Shown here in pieces: positions 33,498 through 41,966 of a stretch of DNA of 64,000 nucleotides. Both the position numbers and the translations under genes were made by a program. The stretch is from assembly GCF_900591205.1 (NCBI RefSeq), contig NZ_UUPU01000033.1, forward strand, positions 1-64,000, written 5' to 3'. Within the stretch, counting starts at the first letter, position 1; each line of letters opens with the position of its first letter. The DNA comes from Pseudomonas viridiflava (GTDB lineage: Bacteria; Pseudomonadota; Gammaproteobacteria; Pseudomonadales; Pseudomonadaceae). The notes beneath the pieces were generated by a model. It had not been told where the DNA came from, made no database searches, and saw only the letters and a program-made list of their open reading frames with translations.

Positions 33498-35348
33498 ATG
33501 GATGACCTCAACACTTTGATCGCCTACTCCCGCAAGAACGCCCTGCGCCGGCTGATTCGTTGCTTGTTTGCGGAAAATATCCTGGATCGTTCGGCGCTGG
33601 CGTTCACCCACGACGGCCACCAGGCCACCTACCCGCTCAAGCAGAGCGGCGCGCGGCTTTTTTTCTCCGAGATTACGCTCGGCCCGGCCGACACGCTGGT
33701 CAATGACGGCGACGTGGTGCTGCTGACGGCCGAAGGCGTGCGCCAGGTGATCTCCCGCCATCAGGACTTGCTGGATGTACTGCGCGACAGTTTCGACTTC
33801 GAGCCCAGCGACGAAGGCGTGGCCGGCCTCAAGTCGGATATGGAGAACAGCCTGCTGAACGACGCCCATGCACGCCAGTATCGCCAGCACTGGAACGCAC
33901 GCCTGGCTCAGGCCGCTCAAGATCAGGGGCTCACCAGCCTCACTGATTACTTGCGCCGGCACTCGAGCACCAAGGACGCCGCCATCTTGTTGGATCAGTG
34001 GGGCTCGCTGGAGGGCCACCCCTACTACCCGACCTGGAAAGCCCGCCCCGGGCTGAATGACGCTGAAGTCGAACAGCTGTCCCCGGAGTTCAACGCGCAG
34101 GTTGCGCTGCGGATCGCCGCCTTGCGTGCCGACATGGCCAAAAGCGAAAGCATGCCTCACGTGACCAGCTATCACGCCTGGTTCGCCAGCAACTTCCCGG
34201 CACATTGGGAGCATTGGAAGGCAGCACTCAACGCCAAGGGCCTGGATGAAACGCAATGGCTACCGCTGCCGATTCATGCCTGGCATTTGCAGGCGTACGT
34301 GCTCAAGACGTTTGCTGCAGAAATCGAAGCAGGCATCCTGATCACCGAGGGCCCGGATATCCAGACGCTGCCGACCATGTCATACCGCACGATGATGCCG
34401 GTGCTGGACCCGGCTGCGCCGCTGATCAAATTGCCCATCGCGTTGTGGATGACCAGCGAGTTACGCAGCCTGCAAGCCAAGTCGATCCATATGGGGCCGC
34501 GTATCAGCACGGTGATCACGCAAATCCTGGAAGCCGAAAACGGTTTCGACCAGCAACTGGAAATTTTCCCGGAAGAAATCGGCGTGCGCTACCGACACGC
34601 GATCACCCAAGACGACGTACCGGGAAAACACTTGTCCGTGGTGTTTCGTGCCAGCCGGCAAGCCTTCGAACGCAGCGATGATTGCCTGCCGATCACTGTG
34701 GCCTCACTGTTCACCCGTTTGCCGGGCAGCGGTCGGCCGCTGTTTACCGACCTGATCGAACGCGCCGGGGTGCGTGCCGACGCTGCCAGCGTAGAACAGT
34801 GGTTTCGCCAGTATGCCAAAGTCGTCACCCACCCCGTGGTGGCGATCTATCTGCTGTACGGTATCGGGCTCGAAGCGCACCAGCAGAACACCATGGTGCT
34901 GTTCTCACCCGATGGCTTGCCGCGCAGCCTGCTGATCCGCGATTTTGGCGATGGCAGAACCTACGCCCCGCTGCTGGAAGAACGCGGTTATACGTTACAG
35001 CCGCACGTGCAGCCTGGCATTCTGCCGACGGTATTTACTGGCGATATCGAGCCGGTACGCATGTTTGTACTGGACGCCGCGTTCCTCACACACCTGCATG
35101 AAATGGCCCTGTGGCTGACCAAGGAGTACGCCATGGACAACACACGCTTGTGGGCGGTATTGCGCGAGGAAACCGAAAACGCCTTTACGGCCGTGCGCGA
35201 GCGGGTAGCGCCGCAGGTGTGGGAAGTCGAGCGCCAAGCCTTTGTTGAGGATCCATGGCCTACCCGTTCGTTGCTGCGCATGCACCTGATGCAGTATTCC
35301 AACTACCGTTTGCAGCACACGCTGACCAACCCGCTAGCTGCCGTTTAA
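33498..35348 (+). CDS. IucA/IucC-family (NIS) siderophore synthetase
   Basis: A 616-aa NRPS-independent siderophore synthetase that activates a carboxylate with ATP and couples it to an amine or alcohol. Family motifs are intact: GHPYYPTWKARPG (ATP phosphate binding), KLPIALWMTSELRSL, EAHQQNTMV and RDFGDGR. It is the only such synthetase in the island; staphyloferrin B and achromobactin clusters have three. Either this enzyme acts more than once, or the product is small. Substrates are inferred to be citrate (or a relative) and diaminopropionate. Confidence 0.92.
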   Translation: MDDLNTLIAYSRKNALRRLIRCLFAENILDRSALAFTHDGHQATYPLKQSGARLFFSEITLGPADTLVNDGDVVLLTAEGVRQVISRHQDLLDVLRDSFDFEPSDEGVAGLKSDMENSLLNDAHARQYRQHWNARLAQAAQDQGLTSLTDYLRRHSSTKDAAILLDQWGSLEGHPYYPTWKARPGLNDAEVEQLSPEFNAQVALRIAALRADMAKSESMPHVTSYHAWFASNFPAHWEHWKAALNAKGLDETQWLPLPIHAWHLQAYVLKTFAAEIEAGILITEGPDIQTLPTMSYRTMMPVLDPAAPLIKLPIALWMTSELRSLQAKSIHMGPRISTVITQILEAENGFDQQLEIFPEEIGVRYRHAITQDDVPGKHLSVVFRASRQAFERSDDCLPITVASLFTRLPGSGRPLFTDLIERAGVRADAASVEQWFRQYAKVVTHPVVAIYLLYGIGLEAHQQNTMVLFSPDGLPRSLLIRDFGDGRTYAPLLEERGYTLQPHVQPGILPTVFTGDIEPVRMFVLDAAFLTHLHEMALWLTKEYAMDNTRLWAVLREETENAFTAVRERVAPQVWEVERQAFVEDPWPTRSLLRMHLMQYSNYRLQHTLTNPLAAV

Positions 35349-35364
35349 TAACCGAGGCCGTCTC

Positions 35365-36609
35365 ATGTCCCAAGCAGGTGCCATCCAGGGTTCGAGTGTG
35401 AGAATCCTCATTTATCTTCTGTTCGCGATCCAACTGGTCTCCATGGGCGCGATGGAAATGAGCGGGCCGTTCTGGCCCGTGCACCTGCGCGGGCTGGCCT
35501 CCTCGGAGTCGGTATTCAGCTTCGCCAGCATCGCCGTGTACGTCGGGCCGATGCTGGGCATCATGCTGACCAGTGCATTCTGGGGCCGTATCGGCGATCG
35601 CTACGGCCACAAATTAATGATGATTCGCGCACTCGCGGGGTTGTCCCTGACCCAACTCGGGCTGGCATTTTTCAGTGACATCTGGGTAATCCTGGTGCTG
35701 CGTTTTCTGCAGGGCGCCTTCGCCGGCTATATAGCCCCGGCGCAGGCGTACGGGGTCAGTATCGAAGCCCCGTCGCGACGGGCCCGGTTATTTGCGATCC
35801 TGCAGATATCGACCAATGTCGGCTCACTGCTGGGCGCGGTTGTTGGCGGCCTGATTCTCGATTACGCGACGTTTTTCTGGATCAACATCGTCGCCTCGGT
35901 GCTCTGCGCACTCTGTACCGTAATCGCCGCCGTGACGTTGCCGGATGTGCCGCCCGTACAAAAAAAACCGACGGTGACCACCAGCACCCCAGCCACTGGC
36001 ACCGACAGCGTATGGCGCAGCTCCCCCCTGCTGTCGCTGCTGTGCGTCATGGGGATCTTGCTGCTGGCGCGCATGCTGCCGCAGACATCGTTCTCGCTGT
36101 ACGTGAGTACGACGTTCGAGGTCAGCAACTCAGTCGTCGGCCTGTGCTACGGGTTGCTGGCGCTGGGCTTTATCCTGTCTGCAACGGCGTGGTCGCGCTA
36201 CTTCGAGCATCGTTCCCAAGCAGAAACGCTGCAACGCATCACGTATATCGTGGTGGGCTGTATCGCCTTGACCGCCGTGGCGGGCGTAACACGCAGCCCC
36301 GTGGTATTTATCGTCGCCTACTTCATTTGGGGGGTACTGCTGGGAGCGACCACTCCTGTGCTGATGGCATTGGTCTCGAAAACCGCCGACCGCTCACGAC
36401 AGGGCTATGTACTGGGTATTGCTCAAAGTACTGCGCAGTTCGCCTCGATTGCCGGCATCTCCATCGGTGGTTTGTTGAGCCAGGTCTATGGCTTGCAATA
36501 CACCTATCTTTTCGTGTGCCTGGCCTATGCAGTGGCGCTGATTCCCATGCTCGTGTTGCGGTACTGGTCGGTGCGCGCGCCTGCCAATCGCGTTGCGGGC
36601 AGCGACTGA
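35365..36609 (+). CDS. MFS exporter, probably for the siderophore
   Basis: A 414-aa major facilitator with about 12 membrane helices. Motif A-like GRIGDRYGHKLMM lies between helices 2 and 3 and the second-half repeat is weaker. It lies 16 nt after the NIS synthetase and before the aminotransferase-fold gene, matching the place of SbnD-type exporters. Export of the finished siderophore across the inner membrane is the natural reading. A drug-efflux origin of the family is likely. Confidence 0.85.
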   Translation: MSQAGAIQGSSVRILIYLLFAIQLVSMGAMEMSGPFWPVHLRGLASSESVFSFASIAVYVGPMLGIMLTSAFWGRIGDRYGHKLMMIRALAGLSLTQLGLAFFSDIWVILVLRFLQGAFAGYIAPAQAYGVSIEAPSRRARLFAILQISTNVGSLLGAVVGGLILDYATFFWINIVASVLCALCTVIAAVTLPDVPPVQKKPTVTTSTPATGTDSVWRSSPLLSLLCVMGILLLARMLPQTSFSLYVSTTFEVSNSVVGLCYGLLALGFILSATAWSRYFEHRSQAETLQRITYIVVGCIALTAVAGVTRSPVVFIVAYFIWGVLLGATTPVLMALVSKTADRSRQGYVLGIAQSTAQFASIAGISIGGLLSQVYGLQYTYLFVCLAYAVALIPMLVLRYWSVRAPANRVAGSD

Positions 36610-36624
36610 ACAAGGAGTGATGGT

Positions 36625-37809
36625 TTGAACATCAAACAACTGCGTGCCGACACACCGGGTGTCGAGCATCTGGTCCATTTCAATAATGCCGGTGCGGCGC
36701 TGATGCCTGAGCCGGTGGTCCGGGTCATAACCGGGCATCTGCAACAGGAAGCCCGCCTCGGCGGGTATGAAGCGGCCGCCCAATGCGCGCCTGAACTGGA
36801 GAATGTCTACGCCGCCATTGGGCGCCTGATCAATGCGCGGCCCAATGAAATCGCGGTGGTCGAAAACGCCACCCGTGCCTGGGACATGGCCTTCTATTCT
36901 CTGGCGCTGAAACCCGGCGATGCGGTGCTTACATCCATGACTGAATACGCCGGCAACTACATCCCGTACCTGCAATTGAGGCAGCAGCGCGGGATTGAGA
37001 TTCGGATCATCCCCAACGATGAACACGGCCAGGTGTGCCTCGCGGCCTTGGCGGCGATGCTTGAAGACGAGCGTGTCACCCTGGTATCGCTGCCGATGCT
37101 CGCCACCAACGGCGGGCCTGTACAACCCGTCGAGCAGATCGGTGCCCTCGCCCGGGCGGCGGGTGTGTGGTTCCTGCTGGACGCTTGCCAGGGGGTGGGG
37201 CAGCTACCGATCGACGTGCAAAAAATCGGCTGCCATATGCTCACCGCCACCAGTCGAAAATACCTGCGCGGGCCCAGGGGCATGGGGTTTCTGTATGTCG
37301 ATCAGTCCCTGTGCCAACGCCTGGAGCCGGTTTTCCTTGACCTGCATGCGGCCTCCTTGCTCACGGCGGACAGCTTCAAAATTCGCGCGGATGCGCGACG
37401 TTTTGAAAATTGGGAATGCAACGTCGCGGCCAAACTGGGCCTGGGGGCAGCAGTCGAGTACGCGTTGGCGCAAGGTATCGAAGCGATGTGGCAGCGCATC
37501 CAGCACCTGGCGGGCTATTTACGCCATCGACTGACCGAGGTGGCGGCTCTCGACCCGCAAGACCTGGGCCTTGTGAAGTCCGGCATCGTCACCTTCAGTC
37601 ATCGGCACAACAGCGCCCCACAGGTGCAGCAGTGGCTTGCAGCGCAACCCAAACGCATCAACGTGAGCACCTCGAAGGCGGGCTCGACCCTACTCGACAT
37701 GCAGCATCGGGGCTTGCTTGAAGTCAGCCGTGCGTCGGTTCACGCTTACAACACTGAAGCTGAAATCGACGCGCTGATTGACGCCTTGATACACATGTCA
37801 CGCGCCTGA
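36625..37809 (+). CDS. Class V aminotransferase-fold PLP enzyme
   Basis: A 394-aa fold I PLP protein of the cysteine desulfurase/class V group. The PLP lysine is in TATSRKYLRGPRG (about residue 212), with the ring-contact LLDACQGVGQLP before it and the N-terminal FNNAGAALMP typical of the EgtE/desulfurase-like branch. It may make an amine building block or cleave a C-N or C-S bond in the siderophore route; its reaction is not predictable. It begins with TTG 36625: AAGGAG lies 7 nt upstream, and the nearby ATG runs into a stop after two codons. No counterpart exists among sbn genes. Confidence 0.78.
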   Translation: MNIKQLRADTPGVEHLVHFNNAGAALMPEPVVRVITGHLQQEARLGGYEAAAQCAPELENVYAAIGRLINARPNEIAVVENATRAWDMAFYSLALKPGDAVLTSMTEYAGNYIPYLQLRQQRGIEIRIIPNDEHGQVCLAALAAMLEDERVTLVSLPMLATNGGPVQPVEQIGALARAAGVWFLLDACQGVGQLPIDVQKIGCHMLTATSRKYLRGPRGMGFLYVDQSLCQRLEPVFLDLHAASLLTADSFKIRADARRFENWECNVAAKLGLGAAVEYALAQGIEAMWQRIQHLAGYLRHRLTEVAALDPQDLGLVKSGIVTFSHRHNSAPQVQQWLAAQPKRINVSTSKAGSTLLDMQHRGLLEVSRASVHAYNTEAEIDALIDALIHMSRA

Positions 37810-37856
37810 TCACGGGACACGATCGCGCTTGCGCTCAAGTCGGTTTGTCAACTAGC

Positions 37857-37875
37857 ATTGGGAATACTTCTCAAT
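37857..37875. promoter_or_regulatory. Fur-box-like palindrome upstream of the sigma-factor gene
   Basis: The 19-bp sequence ATTGGGAATACTTCTCAAT pairs ATTGxGAA with TTCxCAAT around three bases. It lies 20 nt before the fecI-type start, as iron-repressed Fur boxes do for iron-starvation sigma genes in Pseudomonas. It probably covers the promoter. Confidence 0.75.
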
Positions 37876-37894
37876 TACAAACAAATCTGCCGCC

Positions 37895-38410
37895 ATGAGC
37901 GAAACCTCTTCCGCGAATCACCTCAATCACCTGCGCGCCATCGAGGCCCTGTACAGCGGGCATCACGGCTGGCTGTACGCCACGCTGAAGAGAAAACTGG
38001 GAAACGCCATGGATGCGGCGGACCTGGCGCAGGACACCTTCACCCGCATCCTGGCCTCACAAGTCACGGTGATTGACCAGCCACGGGCGTACTTGAGCTG
38101 TGTGGCCAAGGGCATCCTGATCAACTGGTATCAGCGCAAGGCACTGGAGCGCGCCTACCTGGACGCGCTGGCGAACGTGCCTACCCACGAAGCACCGTCG
38201 CCTGAGGCGCACTTCCTGGTGCTGGAAACCCTGCACGAAATCGACGCCATGCTCGATACCCTGGCGCCGCCGGTCAAGCGCGCCTTCCTGCTGTCGCAGA
38301 TCAATGGCCTCAAGTACGACGACATCGCCGAGCAGCTGGGTGTATCGCTGATTACCGTCAAGCGCTACATGAAACAGGCTTTTGTACAGTGCCTGATGCT
38401 GGTGGAATGA
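37895..38410 (+). CDS. fecI: FecI-type ECF sigma factor
   Basis: A 171-aa extracytoplasmic-function sigma factor. Region 2 has DAADLAQDTFTRIL (-10 recognition side) and region 4 has the helix-turn-helix YDDIAEQLGVSLITVKRYMKQA (-35 recognition). It is next to a FecR-type gene and an STN-bearing receptor, the complete cell-surface signalling triad. It probably drives both receptor genes through the shared element at 27850 and 39413. A Fur-type palindrome 20 nt upstream indicates iron repression. Confidence 0.92.
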   Translation: MSETSSANHLNHLRAIEALYSGHHGWLYATLKRKLGNAMDAADLAQDTFTRILASQVTVIDQPRAYLSCVAKGILINWYQRKALERAYLDALANVPTHEAPSPEAHFLVLETLHEIDAMLDTLAPPVKRAFLLSQINGLKYDDIAEQLGVSLITVKRYMKQAFVQCLMLVE

Positions 38411-39388
38411 ATGCTCGGTCTGCGCAAGGAACCGCCGCTGGACCCGCAGGTACTCGAAGAAGCCGCCGAGTGGCTGATGCGCTTGAGCGAGCGCGAACTG
38501 AGCGAGCACGAACGCGCCGAATGGGAGCGCTGGAAGGTCAGCAGCCCGGAGCGTGATCGCGCCTGGGCGCGCGCGCAATTGCTGCAGAGCAAGTTCGGCG
38601 GGCTGCCGCCCTCCCTGGCGATGTCGGCACTGGACCGGCCGAACAGCCCGGAACGCCGTGCAGCCCTGGGCAAGCTGGCGATCCTGCTGGCGCTGATGCC
38701 TGCGGGCTGGGGAAGCTGGAAGCTGGCGCAGTCGCAGCAATGGTCAGCGGACTACCGCACCGACGTTGGCCAGCGCCGCGAACTGACCCTGGCCGACGGC
38801 TCGCACATCACCCTGAACACCGATACCGCCATCGACGTGATGTTCGACGACCGCCAACGGCTGATCCACCTGCGCGAAGGCGAAATCCTGGTGCAGACCG
38901 CCGTGGACACCGCCCCGCTGCCCCGACCTTTCCTGATCAGCACTCGCCAGGGACGCATGCAGGCACTGGGCACCCGCTTTACCGTGCGCGAAGTGAACTC
39001 GCGCACGCACCTTGCGGTACTCGACGGCGCGGTGAGCGTGAGATTGGCCGATAACCGCCAGACGCCGCCGCTGATTGTCAACGCCGGGCAGCGCACAGAC
39101 TTCTCCTCACAGACCTTTGGTGACCTGACGCCGACCGATCGCACCCTCGGCGCATGGGCCCAAGGCATGTTGATGGCCGACAAGATGCGCCTGGCGGATT
39201 TCGTCGCAGAACTGGCGCGCTACCGCAGAGGCTTCCTGCGCTGTGATCCCGCCATCGCCGACCTGCGCATTTCCGGGGCTTTTCCGATCAGTGATACCGA
39301 TCGCACCTTGAGCATGCTGGTGCACACCTACCCCGTTTTGGCCAACCGGCATTTGCGCGGTTATTGGGTCACGCTCTCGCCCGCCTGA
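38411..39388 (+). CDS. fecR: FecR-type sigma regulator
   Basis: A 325-aa inner-membrane anti-/pro-sigma protein. The cytoplasmic N-terminus (about 1-85) has the sigma-binding helices with EWLMRLSERELSEHERAEWERW. One membrane helix (about 96-112, LAILLALMPAGWGSW) follows, then a periplasmic FecR domain that contacts the receptor's STN domain. It begins directly at the end of the sigma gene with no gap. Confidence 0.92.
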   Translation: MLGLRKEPPLDPQVLEEAAEWLMRLSERELSEHERAEWERWKVSSPERDRAWARAQLLQSKFGGLPPSLAMSALDRPNSPERRAALGKLAILLALMPAGWGSWKLAQSQQWSADYRTDVGQRRELTLADGSHITLNTDTAIDVMFDDRQRLIHLREGEILVQTAVDTAPLPRPFLISTRQGRMQALGTRFTVREVNSRTHLAVLDGAVSVRLADNRQTPPLIVNAGQRTDFSSQTFGDLTPTDRTLGAWAQGMLMADKMRLADFVAELARYRRGFLRCDPAIADLRISGAFPISDTDRTLSMLVHTYPVLANRHLRGYWVTLSPA

Positions 39389-39412
39389 TCTCTCACAAAA
39401 AAACTGCGGCCC

Positions 39413-39442
39413 GGGTGATACTTTTTTCGATCTCGGCTGGCA
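39413..39442 (+). promoter_or_regulatory. Candidate ECF-sigma promoter of the second TonB receptor
   Basis: Starts GGGTGATACTTTTTT and ends CTCGGCTGGCA, the partner of the element at 27850-27879 (24 of 30 identical, no gaps). It ends 46 nt before ATG 39488, the same distance as for the first receptor, which also supports that start. Confidence 0.7.
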
Positions 39443-39487
39443 AACACGGGAACAGCCTTTTCCTCTTGTCCATTGGGTCATCCATTC

Positions 39488-41902
39488 ATGCTCGTAGCAC
39501 GGCCCCTGCGTCCGGCTCGTCCGTTCAAACCGATGGTGCGCGGCGCAGTGCTCAGCCTGCTGCTGGCCGCTGCGGTGTGCTCGTCGGCCCTGGCGGGCGT
39601 GCCGGCCCAACTGGACTCGGTCGCGTTGCATGCCTACCACATTGCCCCCGGCCCGCTCGGCGCAACGCTCTCAAGCTTTGCCGTGGACGCCGGCATTGCC
39701 CTGGCGTTCGAGCCGTCGATCACGCAAGGGCTGACCAGCCCTGAACTGCGCGGGACTTACTCGACGCGGGAAGCCGTCACGCGGTTGCTCGAAGGCAGCG
39801 GCCTGGAGATGGTGTTGCGCAGCGATGGCAGCTACACCCTGGTCCTGCGCAGGGTAACGCTGGCAGCCACCACGGTGGATGCGCCGCAAAAACATACCGA
39901 TAGCCTGCCGCCGGAGTATCCGGGCGGCCAGGTGGCCGAGGGCGGGCGCCTGGGCCTGCTCGGCAATACAGATGTGATGGACGCGCCCTTCAGCATCAGC
40001 ACCTATACCGCGTCACTGATCAAAGACCAGCAGGCGACCACCGTCGGCGATGTGCTGGAGCGCGACTCCTCAGTCCGCTCCACCGGCCAGGCGGGGGGTA
40101 TCGTCGATTCATTCTTTATCCGCGGTTTTCCGGTGGGCGAAGGCAACCTTGGGGAACTGGCGTTCGACGGCGTGTATGGCGTGGCCTCCAATTACCGGGT
40201 GTTCACCGACTACGCCGAGCGCATCGAAGTGGTCAAAGGCCCCGGCGCGCTCCTCTACGGCATGTCCCCCAACAGCGCCGTCGGCGGCGTGATCAACGTG
40301 GTCCCCAAGCGCTCCCTGGACGAGGACCTGACCCGCGTCACTGCCAGCTACGCCCAGGACCTGCAACTGGGCACCCACCTCGACCTGAGTCGGCGGTTTG
40401 GCGAGGACCGCCGCTTCGGGGTGCGGGTCAACGGCCGTGTACAGCAGGGTGACACCGTGATCGACAAGCAATCGCGGGAGGTCGGTGTAAGTGCCATCTC
40501 CCTGGATTACCAGGGCGATCGCCTGCGCACCAGCCTGGACCTGATTGCCCAGCAGGAGCAATTTGACGCGGCGTCACGGCCCTTTCTGATCGCTCCCGGC
40601 GTGCCGGTCCCGCACGCCGCCAACGGGCGTACCAACGTCAGCCAAGCGTGGGGCTGGTCCAAGACCCGCGACCAATCGGCATTGCTGGGCGGCGAGTATG
40701 ACGTGAGCGACGCACTGACCCTGTTCGCCCATGCCGGCGGGGGAAAGTCGAACGTGGCACGCCTGTCCGACCAGACCCCGACCATCATCAACACCGCCGG
40801 TGACACCTCGTCGATCCCCGGCTATTACCAATTCAAGGTCCGGCGCTACACGGTCGACACCGGTGCCCGACTGCACTTCGACACCGGGCCGATCAGCCAC
40901 AGCACCACACTGCAAGTCACACGCTATCGCGATGAGTTGTCACGCGGCATCCGTTCCAGTGCGCCGATCCTGTCGAACATTTACCATCCGCTCGAGCAAC
41001 CCGAGGCTGATATTGCCGCGCCCGCCACACCAAAAGTCTCGGCGACCGAATTGTCGGGCGTTGCGGTTGCCGACACCTTGTCGATGCTGGATCAGCGCCT
41101 GCAGGTGACTGCCGGCCTGCGCAAACAGAACATACGGTCCAACAACTACGACGCAGCAGGCGCGGTGACTACCGCGTATGACGACGGCAAGACCACGCCG
41201 CTGTTCGGGGTGGTGGTCAGGCCCCAAGAGCATGTGGCGCTCTACTACAACTACCTCGAAGGCTTGAGCAAAGGCGATATCGCCCCCGCCACGGCCTCGA
41301 ACGCGGGCCAGATCTTCGCCCCCTACGTCTCGCGCCAGCATGAGGTCGGGCTCAAGCTCGACTACGGCACGGTCATGTCCACCCTCGCGCTGTTCCAGAT
41401 CACCAAACCCAGCGGCGAACTCGCAGGCACAACCTTTGCGGTACAAGGCGAACAGCGCAACCGGGGCCTGGAGCTGAACGTATCCGGCGAGGCTGGCCGA
41501 GGTACGCGTCTGCTCGGCGGCGTGACGCTGCTGGATGCGCAACTGACCAAAAGCGCGGTCGCGGCCAACCGGGGCAACACGCCGGTGGGAGTGCCCAAGG
41601 TTCAAGCCAACCTCTGGGCCGAGTGGGACGTGCCCTCGGTCGAGGGGCTGACGCTGACCAGCGGCGCGCTGTACACCGCCAGCCAATACGTGAACCAGGC
41701 CAACACCCAGCAGCTGGATCCCTGGACCCGCTTCGACGTGGGGGTGCGCTACAGCACGCGCATCGCCCAGCGGCCGACGACCTTCCGCGCCACGGTACAG
41801 AACGTGTTTGACCGTGAGTATTGGTCGGGCGTCGCCTCGTATGGGGCGTTTTCTCAAGGCTCGCCACGCACCCTTCTACTGTCGACCACGGTCGATTTCT
41901 GA
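39488..41902 (+). CDS. TonB-dependent siderophore transducer with STN signalling domain
   Basis: An 804-aa outer-membrane receptor. A long signal peptide (ending about ALA) is followed by an STN domain (about residues 48-110, LGATLSSFAVDAGIALAF to SDGSYTLVL). Next come a linker, a plug (RSTGQAGGIVDSFFIRGF) and a barrel ending LLSTTVDF. The STN domain tells FecR that ligand is bound. The plug and barrel are close to the receptor at 25606, so both probably bind the same ferric siderophore. ATG 39488 is chosen over TTG 39473 by its spacing from the shared promoter-like element. Confidence 0.93.
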   Translation: MLVARPLRPARPFKPMVRGAVLSLLLAAAVCSSALAGVPAQLDSVALHAYHIAPGPLGATLSSFAVDAGIALAFEPSITQGLTSPELRGTYSTREAVTRLLEGSGLEMVLRSDGSYTLVLRRVTLAATTVDAPQKHTDSLPPEYPGGQVAEGGRLGLLGNTDVMDAPFSISTYTASLIKDQQATTVGDVLERDSSVRSTGQAGGIVDSFFIRGFPVGEGNLGELAFDGVYGVASNYRVFTDYAERIEVVKGPGALLYGMSPNSAVGGVINVVPKRSLDEDLTRVTASYAQDLQLGTHLDLSRRFGEDRRFGVRVNGRVQQGDTVIDKQSREVGVSAISLDYQGDRLRTSLDLIAQQEQFDAASRPFLIAPGVPVPHAANGRTNVSQAWGWSKTRDQSALLGGEYDVSDALTLFAHAGGGKSNVARLSDQTPTIINTAGDTSSIPGYYQFKVRRYTVDTGARLHFDTGPISHSTTLQVTRYRDELSRGIRSSAPILSNIYHPLEQPEADIAAPATPKVSATELSGVAVADTLSMLDQRLQVTAGLRKQNIRSNNYDAAGAVTTAYDDGKTTPLFGVVVRPQEHVALYYNYLEGLSKGDIAPATASNAGQIFAPYVSRQHEVGLKLDYGTVMSTLALFQITKPSGELAGTTFAVQGEQRNRGLELNVSGEAGRGTRLLGGVTLLDAQLTKSAVAANRGNTPVGVPKVQANLWAEWDVPSVEGLTLTSGALYTASQYVNQANTQQLDPWTRFDVGVRYSTRIAQRPTTFRATVQNVFDREYWSGVASYGAFSQGSPRTLLLSTTVDF

Positions 41903-41966
41903 AACCTTCGGCCCGGCACGGCTAACGCAACCGCCCTGCGGCCCGAACACAGCAAAGGCTTTAACC

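Noticed and set aside
32271..34256. 661-codon minus-strand frame over the opine dehydrogenase and NIS synthetase genes
   Set aside because: It spans two real genes and their gap in antisense and shows no domain.
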